A stretch of DNA of 11,562 nt from Pseudomonadota bacterium (GTDB lineage: Bacteria > Pseudomonadota > Alphaproteobacteria > Rhizobiales > Devosiaceae): the NCBI GenBank assembly GCA_023430705.1, contig JAEYZJ010000178.1, positions 1 to 11,562 of the forward strand. Reading direction: 5' to 3'. Position numbers and translations under genes: made by a program. Positions 6,040 through 11,562 of this stretch are shown here, piece by piece (positions within the stretch are counted from its first letter, which is position 1; every line of letters begins with the position of its first letter). The notes under the pieces were generated by a model, which did no database searches, was not told the DNA's origin, and saw only the letters and a list, made by a program, of their open reading frames with translations.

Positions 6040-7323
6040 TCAGCCGGCTCGCTCTACCAGTGCCGCGACGCCCATGCCGCCCGCCGTGCACACCGAGATC
6101 AGCGCCCTCTGCTTCTGCGTGCCGTGCAGAAGCTTTGCCGTCAGCCCGAGGATGCGCGCGCCCGTGGCGGCGAAGGGATGGCCATAGGCGAGGCTGGAGC
6201 CCCTGGTGTTGATCCGCTCCGGATCGATCTCACCCAGCGGCGTGTCGCGTCCCAGCGTCTCGCGGTTGTAGGCCGGGTCGCGCCATGCCTTGAGCGTTGC
6301 CAGCACCTGTGCCGCGAACGCCTCGTGGATCTCGAACAGGTCGATGTCGGCGAATCCCAGGTTCGAGCGCCGCAGCATCTCCGACACGGCGATGGTCGGG
6401 GCCATCAGCAACCCCTCCCCGCCGGCGAAATCGTTGGCGGCCACCTGCCCCAGCGTCAGGTAGGCCAGCACCGGCAGCCCGCGTGCCCGCGCCCATTCCT
6501 CGCTCGCCAGCAGCACCGCCGCCGCCCCGTCGGTGAGGGGCGTCGAGTTCGCTGCCGTCAGTGTGCCGTACCCCGACTGCCGGTCGAAGGCGGGCTTCAT
6601 CGCCGCCATCTTCTCGAGGCTCGTGTCGGCCCGGACATTGTTGTCCTTGAGTACGCCGGCGAACGGCACGACGAGGTCGTCGTGGAAGCCTTCGTCATAG
6701 GCGCGCGCCGCGTTCTGGTGGCTCTTCAGCGCCAGCCGGTCCTGTTCCTCGCGCCCGATACCCCACTGGCGCGCCATCAGTTCGCAGTGCTCGCCCATCG
6801 AGAGCCCGGTCCTCGGCTCCTGCGTCGAAGGCGCCACCGGGGCGAGTTCGCCGAAACTGAAGCCGCCGAAGACCCCGGCCTTCTCGCCTGCCGTGCGCGC
6901 CCGACTGAGCGCGATCATGCGGCGCTGGAACCTGTCGCCGAACACCACGGGGCTGTCCGACACCGTATCCGACCCCGCCGCAATCGCGCTGTCGATTTCG
7001 CCGATGGCAATCTTGGCGCCCAGCGCCAGCGCCGCCTGCAGCGAGGTGCCGCAGGCAATCTGCACATTCGTTCCGGGGGTGCGGGGCGAAAGCCCCGCAT
7101 CGAGGCTCGCCTCGCGCGCCAGGTTGAAGTCGCGGCTGTGGCTGAGCACGGCCCCCGCCATCACCTCCCCGATCGGCTCGCCGCGAAGGTTGTACTTCTC
7201 CACCAGCCCGCCGAGCGCTGCGCCGAGCATGCTCAGGTTGCCCTGCTCCGCATAGCCGGTATGGGCCCGGGCGAAAGGGATCCGGGCCGAGCCGACAATG
7301 GCGACCTTGCGCAGTTCTGCCAT
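6040..7323 (-). CDS. fadI: Acetyl-CoA C-acyltransferase (beta-ketothiolase), FadI type
   Basis: 427-residue thiolase catalysing the last step of beta-oxidation: CoA-dependent cleavage of 3-ketoacyl-CoA to acetyl-CoA and a shortened acyl-CoA. The acyl-accepting Cys91 sits in IACGTSLQA (89-97). HEAFA (333-337), His382 in AYGHPFAATGAR (379-390) and Cys412 in VCTAGGMG (411-418) complete the usual active-site set. The AYGHPFAATGAR form and the about 430-residue length resemble FadI, the partner of FadJ, more than the shorter FadA or biosynthetic PhaA thiolases. I chose the ATG at 7323 because it forms a TGATG overlap with the fadJ stop and has GGAG 6 bases upstream. An upstream in-frame extension to 7545 is only the shadow of the fadJ reading frame. 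It is the last gene of the fad operon and probably works with FadJ as a multienzyme complex. Confidence 0.93.
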   Translation of the reverse strand: MAELRKVAIVGSARIPFARAHTGYAEQGNLSMLGAALGGLVEKYNLRGEPIGEVMAGAVLSHSRDFNLAREASLDAGLSPRTPGTNVQIACGTSLQAALALGAKIAIGEIDSAIAAGSDTVSDSPVVFGDRFQRRMIALSRARTAGEKAGVFGGFSFGELAPVAPSTQEPRTGLSMGEHCELMARQWGIGREEQDRLALKSHQNAARAYDEGFHDDLVVPFAGVLKDNNVRADTSLEKMAAMKPAFDRQSGYGTLTAANSTPLTDGAAAVLLASEEWARARGLPVLAYLTLGQVAANDFAGGEGLLMAPTIAVSEMLRRSNLGFADIDLFEIHEAFAAQVLATLKAWRDPAYNRETLGRDTPLGEIDPERINTRGSSLAYGHPFAATGARILGLTAKLLHGTQKQRALISVCTAGGMGVAALVERAG

Positions 7324-9341
7324 CAGGCTCTCCCGTCCTTGCGGGCCCTGAGCGGCCCCCCGAGGAACGGCGCGAACCCCGTTCCGTAGATGACGCCGAT
7401 ATCGGCGAGGTCGTCCGACGCGACCACCCCCTCGGCCACCGCGAGCGCCGTCGCGTTGACCAGGGGCTGCACAAGTTCGCGCCCGAGCCCGGCGAGGTCC
7501 GGGTGCTCCGGCGCCTCGCCCTTCACCGCCTTGCCGTCGGTCCATGTGTAAAAGCCCTGCCCGGTCTTGCGGCCGAGCTTGTTCTCGGCGATCAGCCGGG
7601 CGAACTGGCTGCCCTCGGGCACAGGGTTGCCCAGTTCCTCGGCCACTGATTTGCCGACGTCGAGCCCCACTGTATCCATCAGCTCGATCGGCCCCATGGG
7701 CATGCCGAACGCCACCGCCGCGGCATCGATCTGCTCCTTGCTGGCTCCCGCCTCCACCCGTTCCACCGCGCCCAGCATGTAGGGCATCAGAACCCGGTTC
7801 ACGAGGAAGCCCGGTGCCGACTTCACCACCACCGGTGACTTGCCGATGGCAAGCGCGAAGCTCGCGCCCCGCGCGATATCGGCGTCCGAGTTGAAGCGCG
7901 AACGGATCACCTCCACCAGCGGCAGTTGCGCCACCGGGTTGAAGAAATGCAGCCCGATCAGCCGGCCCGGCGCGGTGAGGTTCTCGGCAATCCGCTCGAG
8001 CTCGATGGACGACGTGTTGGTGGCAAGGATCGCCCCGGGCCGCGTCCGCAGCTCGGCCTCGGCGAAGATCTTGCGCTTGACCTCAAGGTTCTCGACCACC
8101 GCCTCGATCACCACGTCGGCGCGGGAGAGGCCCTTGCCGGTCACGTCGGCCTCGAGCCGCGCCACGGCATTGTCGATCTCGGTCTTCGACTTGAGCCGCT
8201 TCCTGAACAGCGACTTCGCCCGTTCGAGCGCGGGCTTGATGCGCTCCATGTCGAGGTCCTGCAACGTCACGCCCATCCCCCGCAGCGCGCACCAGGCGGC
8301 GATGTCGCCGCCCATCACTCCCGCGCCGATCACGTGCACGCGCCGGAACACCGGTTTGTCGGCGCCGCGCACCCCCTGCTTCTTCAGCCCTTCCGAAAGG
8401 AAGAACACCCGGCGCAGGTTCCTCGACGTATCGGACGCCATCAGCGGGACGAAACGTTCCGCCTCCCCCGCCTTCATCGCCCGCCAGTCGTTGCCATGCG
8501 CCTCGAACAGCTCAATCAGCGAGTAGGGCGCGGGATAATGTTCGGGCCGCGCCTTCTTGCCGGCTTCCGCCCGCATCTTCTCGGCGACGTAGCTGCGCAC
8601 CGGCCCCAGCCCCATCACCCGCCTGGTCATCCCCGCCGGTCGGCTCCTGCGGCCCTGCAGGATGGCCTTCCGCGCTTCCCAGCGCAGCGTGTCGCGGACC
8701 CGCACCAGCTTGTCGACCAGCCCCATGCGCCGCGCCTGGCTGGCCCGCAACGGCTTGCCCGCCAGCATGATCTGCATCGCCTCGACCGGCCCGGCCTGCC
8801 GGATCGAACGGCCGGTGCCGCCGAAGCCGGGGAAAATCCCGAGGTTTACTTCCGGAAAGCCGATCCGCGTCTTCTCGTCGTTCACCGCCACCCGGTAGTG
8901 GCAGGCGAGCGCCAGCTCCAGCCCGCCGCCGAGGCAGAAGCCGTGGATGCCGGCCACCACCGGCACCTTCAGCCCCTCGATCCGGTCGAACAGCGCATGC
9001 GCCCGCTCGAGCGCCGCGCGCAGCACGGCCGGGTCGCTCATCTCGTCGAACTCGGTGATGTCGGCGCCGGCGACGAAGCCGCTCTCCTTGCCCGACAGCA
9101 GGGCCACGCCCTTGAGGACCCCGGAGGCCGCCATCTCCTCGAGCGCCGTGACGATGCCCGTCAGTTCCGACAGCGTCTCCCGACCCAGCGTGTTCACCGG
9201 CGCATCCGGCACGTCGATGGTGAGCCAGCCGATGCCTTCGAAATCGAGCTCGAACGTCCAGGCCCGACTCGGCGGTATCTGCACCTGCGCCGTGGTCTGG
9301 GGCAGCTCCTGCGGCGTCGCGTCGAGCGTCACTTCGGCCAT
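7323..9341 (-). CDS. fadJ: Fused enoyl-CoA hydratase / 3-hydroxyacyl-CoA dehydrogenase (FadJ/FadB type)
   Basis: 672-residue bifunctional enzyme for the second and third steps of beta-oxidation: hydration of 2-enoyl-CoA and NAD-dependent oxidation of L-3-hydroxyacyl-CoA. The N-terminal crotonase domain (about 28-225) has the oxyanion-hole loop around GFVAGADI (88-95), GFCLGGGLELA (134-144) with Glu142, and FPEVNLGIFPGFGGT (162-176) with Glu164. These two Glu match the catalytic pair of E. coli FadB (119 and 139). The dehydrogenase part begins with the NAD-binding VIGAGVMGG (337-345). It carries catalytic His465 in GLHFFNPV (463-470) with Glu477, and a C-terminal domain with PGFLVNR (510-516) and GPIELMDTVGLD (550-561). 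It is somewhat shorter than the E. coli proteins (714-729) but no motif is missing. GAGGAG lies 6 bases before the ATG, 22 bp after fadE. The FadJ symbol rests on the FadI-type partner; FadB is an equally fair name. Confidence 0.94.
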   Translation of the reverse strand: MAEVTLDATPQELPQTTAQVQIPPSRAWTFELDFEGIGWLTIDVPDAPVNTLGRETLSELTGIVTALEEMAASGVLKGVALLSGKESGFVAGADITEFDEMSDPAVLRAALERAHALFDRIEGLKVPVVAGIHGFCLGGGLELALACHYRVAVNDEKTRIGFPEVNLGIFPGFGGTGRSIRQAGPVEAMQIMLAGKPLRASQARRMGLVDKLVRVRDTLRWEARKAILQGRRSRPAGMTRRVMGLGPVRSYVAEKMRAEAGKKARPEHYPAPYSLIELFEAHGNDWRAMKAGEAERFVPLMASDTSRNLRRVFFLSEGLKKQGVRGADKPVFRRVHVIGAGVMGGDIAAWCALRGMGVTLQDLDMERIKPALERAKSLFRKRLKSKTEIDNAVARLEADVTGKGLSRADVVIEAVVENLEVKRKIFAEAELRTRPGAILATNTSSIELERIAENLTAPGRLIGLHFFNPVAQLPLVEVIRSRFNSDADIARGASFALAIGKSPVVVKSAPGFLVNRVLMPYMLGAVERVEAGASKEQIDAAAVAFGMPMGPIELMDTVGLDVGKSVAEELGNPVPEGSQFARLIAENKLGRKTGQGFYTWTDGKAVKGEAPEHPDLAGLGRELVQPLVNATALAVAEGVVASDDLADIGVIYGTGFAPFLGGPLRARKDGRA

Positions 9342-9363
9342 CTTCGGCTCCTCGTTGGACGGG

Positions 9364-11562
9364 CTATTCGGCTGCTTCCTCGACCGTAGGGCGCTCCCGG
9401 CTCACCTGCTTCGATCCCAGTTCGTCGGGCTCGAAATCGTCGACCCTGATCACCCGGTCGGTGGCCTGGTCGGCGAGCCGCAGCGTCGCGGCCTCGGCCT
9501 CCGTCAGCACGCCCTTCCCGACGGCATCCGAGATCGCGTCGCGGTCGAGCCGGCGCTCGATGACGCCCTTCTTGACCGCTCGCACGAACTTAGTCTCGAC
9601 CTCGGCCGCGTTCGTCACCTTGATGAGCGCATCCTCGAGCACGCCCGTGATGTCCTTTGGGTCCATCGACACATAGGTTCCCTTGGTCAGCCGATCGCGG
9701 AAGGCCCCCGGCTGCAGCACCGCCCGCGCCAGCCTGTAGGTCTCGCGGTCGGAAGCCGGCCGGGCGCGGCGGCCGAGGGGAAACACCAGCAGCCGCATCG
9801 CGTTCCGCAGCACCGCGTTGGGGAAGTTGGCGAACACCGCCGCAAAGCTCTCCTCCATCGAGAAGATGAGGTCGCGCGCGATGGCGTCGACCACCGGGCG
9901 GTCATCCGCGATGCGTCCCTCGTCCTCGTAGCGCTTCAGCGTTGCCGACAGCAGGTAGAGGTCGGAGAGGATGTCGGCCATCCGCCCGGACAGGCGCTGC
10001 TTGCGCTTCAGGTCGCCGCCGAGGAACACCACCGTCCAGTCGCCGACCAGCGCGAAGCTCTGGCTGTAGCGGGCCAGCTGCCTGTACCACCGCGCCATCT
10101 TGTGATCGACCGGGCTGGAGGCGAACGCCCCGCCGGTGATGGCGTGGAGCAGGCTCCCCACCGTGTTGCGCGCCATGTAGCTGACATGCCCGCAGAACGC
10201 CTTGTCGAAGGCGGCGAGGCCGGCCTTGCGGTCCTTGTCCTGGGCCGCCGAGATTTCCGCATACAGATAGGGATGCGCCCGCAGCGCGCCCTGCGCGAAG
10301 GTGATCAGCGTGCGCGTCAGGATGTTCGCGCCCTCGACCGTGATCGCCACCGGCGTCGTCGCATAGCCCGAGAACAGGTAGTTGCTCGGCCCGTCCTGCA
10401 CCGCCCGTCCGCCATGGATGTCCATGGCATCGTTGAAGGCCTGCCGCATCGCCTCGGTCGTGCGGTACTTGAGCAGCGCCGACAGCACCGACGGCCGCTG
10501 CCCTTCGTCGACCATCGACGCGGTGAGCGCCCGCGAGGCCTCGTAAAGATACGACCAGCGCACCATCCGGCTCAGCGGCTCGGCCACCCCCTCCATCAGC
10601 CCGACGGGAATCCCGAACTGTCGACGAATCCGCGCATAGGCCGAGCTGACGCGCAGCGCGTACTTGATCGACACCGTGCCGATCGCCGGCAGCGAGATGG
10701 CACGTCCCGTGGCAAGGCATTCCATCAGCATGCGCCAGCCCTGCCCGACATACTCGCGGCCGCCGATCAGGTAGTCGATCGGGATGAAGACGTTGCGGCC
10801 CTGCGTCGGCCCGTTCATGAAGGCGGAGCGCGACGGATAGTGCCGGCGCCCGATGCTTACGCCCGGATGGTTCGCGGGGACCAGCGCCAGCGTGATGCCG
10901 ATGGTGTCCACCTCGCCGAGCAGGTGCTCGGGATCGTGCAGGTGGAAGGCAAGGCCAAGCAGCGTCGCGACCGGCGCCAGCGTGATGTAGCGCTTGTCCC
11001 AGCTGAGCTTGACGCCCAGCGTCTTCCTGCCCTCGTACATGTCGTAGCAGACGATGCCGACGTCCCGCATCCCCGCCGCGTCCGAGCCTGCATGCGGCCC
11101 CGTGAGCGCAAAGCACGGAATCTCCTGTCCCGTGGCCAGCCGGCGGAGATACTTCGCCTTCTGCTCGGGCGTGCCGTATTTCTCGAGCAGTTCGCCGGGC
11201 CCCAGCGAATTCGGCACCATCACCGTGATGCCGGCCGCGATCGAGCGCGAAGCGATCTTGCTCACCACCTGGCTCTGCGCCTGTGCCGAGAAACCGAGGC
11301 CGCCATGCTCGCGGCCGATCAGCATCCCGAAGAAGCCCTGCTCCTTGAGATAGGTCCACACCGCCGGCGGCAGGTCGGCGCGATTGTTGCGCGTGTCCCA
11401 GTCGTCGATCATCGCGCAGACCGTCTCGACCGGTCCGTCGAGGAAGGCCTGTTCCTCGGTCGAGAGCGTCGGCTTGCGCACGCCCAGCAGCCTGGTCCAG
11501 TCCGGCCGGCCGGAGAACAGCTCCGCATCCCAGCCGACTGTGCCGGCATCGAGCGCTTCCTG
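9364..11562 (-). CDS. fadE: Long-type acyl-CoA dehydrogenase FadE (N-terminus outside window)
   Basis: 732 visible residues, open to the right edge; residues are counted from the edge. The enzyme performs the FAD-dependent first dehydrogenation of acyl-CoA in beta-oxidation. The first 27 residues before the first start-like codon (a GTG at 11481) still read as FadE (EALDAGT and LFSGRPDW align with E. coli FadE), so the gene continues past the edge. About 80 N-terminal residues, a membrane-associated region in E. coli FadE (814 aa), are missing. Visible motifs are ALTGPHAGSDAAG (152-164) for substrate and flavin binding, RRQFG (313-317), DIHGGRA (381-387), and VEGANILTR (409-417). There Glu410 matches the catalytic base of the family. 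After about residue 430 comes the extra C-terminal domain typical of FadE (PF09317 type), ending in an acidic tail. It is the first visible gene of the fad operon; its promoter and any preceding gene are not visible. Confidence 0.93.
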   Translation of the reverse strand, partial: QEALDAGTVGWDAELFSGRPDWTRLLGVRKPTLSTEEQAFLDGPVETVCAMIDDWDTRNNRADLPPAVWTYLKEQGFFGMLIGREHGGLGFSAQAQSQVVSKIASRSIAAGITVMVPNSLGPGELLEKYGTPEQKAKYLRRLATGQEIPCFALTGPHAGSDAAGMRDVGIVCYDMYEGRKTLGVKLSWDKRYITLAPVATLLGLAFHLHDPEHLLGEVDTIGITLALVPANHPGVSIGRRHYPSRSAFMNGPTQGRNVFIPIDYLIGGREYVGQGWRMLMECLATGRAISLPAIGTVSIKYALRVSSAYARIRRQFGIPVGLMEGVAEPLSRMVRWSYLYEASRALTASMVDEGQRPSVLSALLKYRTTEAMRQAFNDAMDIHGGRAVQDGPSNYLFSGYATTPVAITVEGANILTRTLITFAQGALRAHPYLYAEISAAQDKDRKAGLAAFDKAFCGHVSYMARNTVGSLLHAITGGAFASSPVDHKMARWYRQLARYSQSFALVGDWTVVFLGGDLKRKQRLSGRMADILSDLYLLSATLKRYEDEGRIADDRPVVDAIARDLIFSMEESFAAVFANFPNAVLRNAMRLLVFPLGRRARPASDRETYRLARAVLQPGAFRDRLTKGTYVSMDPKDITGVLEDALIKVTNAAEVETKFVRAVKKGVIERRLDRDAISDAVGKGVLTEAEAATLRLADQATDRVIRVDDFEPDELGSKQVSRERPTVEEAAE

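Noticed and set aside
6027..6048. GCCGG/CCGGC stem at the end of fadI as a terminator
   Set aside because: The stem is only 5 bp with a 12-base loop, overlaps the last codons and is not followed by a U-run.
7324..7545. Thiolase frame extended 74 residues upstream
   Set aside because: The extension is Gly/Arg-rich out-of-frame reading of the fadJ 3' end; the ATG at 7323 has a TGATG coupling and a ribosome-binding site.
6013..9389. Plus-strand open frames of 458 and 487 residues opposite fadI and fadJ
   Set aside because: They are antisense shadows of well-supported enzymes; no domain or signal could be recognised.
1..11562. CRISPR arrays, transposons, tRNA/rRNA genes, phage or defence modules
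   Set aside because: No spaced repeats, terminal inverted repeats, transposase-like frames or RNA gene signatures were visible; base composition looks uniform across the window by eye.

Overview
The window is GC-rich, densely packed bacterial DNA with strongly G/C-biased third codon positions. The gene set is an E. coli-like oppABCDF peptide importer, a fadE-fadJ-fadI beta-oxidation cluster, and a CheY-like receiver with a proline/arginine-rich 'GPDRRRR' tail. Together these suggest a Gram-negative proteobacterium, most likely an alphaproteobacterium (Hyphomicrobiales/Devosia-like is a guess from gene style, not shown). All genes except the first lie on the minus strand, so the minus-strand transcription order runs from the right edge to the left.

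Right half (6040-11562): a three-gene fatty-acid beta-oxidation operon transcribed leftward. It comprises a long FadE-type acyl-CoA dehydrogenase whose N-terminus runs off the right edge, a fused enoyl-CoA hydratase/3-hydroxyacyl-CoA dehydrogenase, and a FadI-type thiolase. The gaps are 22 bp and a 1-base TGATG overlap. Between them the three proteins carry out all four steps of the beta-oxidation spiral: dehydrogenation, hydration, second dehydrogenation and thiolysis. The operon promoter is outside the window.

Middle (5842-6039): a 198-bp non-coding spacer holding a plausible sigma70-type promoter for oppA and small inverted repeats that could be operators.

Left half (286-5841): a complete oppA-oppB-oppC-oppD-oppF operon for ATP-driven oligopeptide uptake. 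It has a periplasmic binding protein, two membrane permeases and two ATPases. oppA is separated from oppB by 103 bp containing a strong hairpin. The remaining four genes are translationally coupled (TGATG, TAGAATG, TAATG junctions). 

Left edge (2-259): the C-terminal part of a response-regulator receiver domain on the plus strand, converging on oppF with only 26 bp between the stop codons.

I found no RNA genes, mobile elements, CRISPR array or integration signature, and nothing that amounts to a new biological system. This looks like ordinary core metabolism and transport. The findings below are modest regulatory and structural points, scored accordingly.
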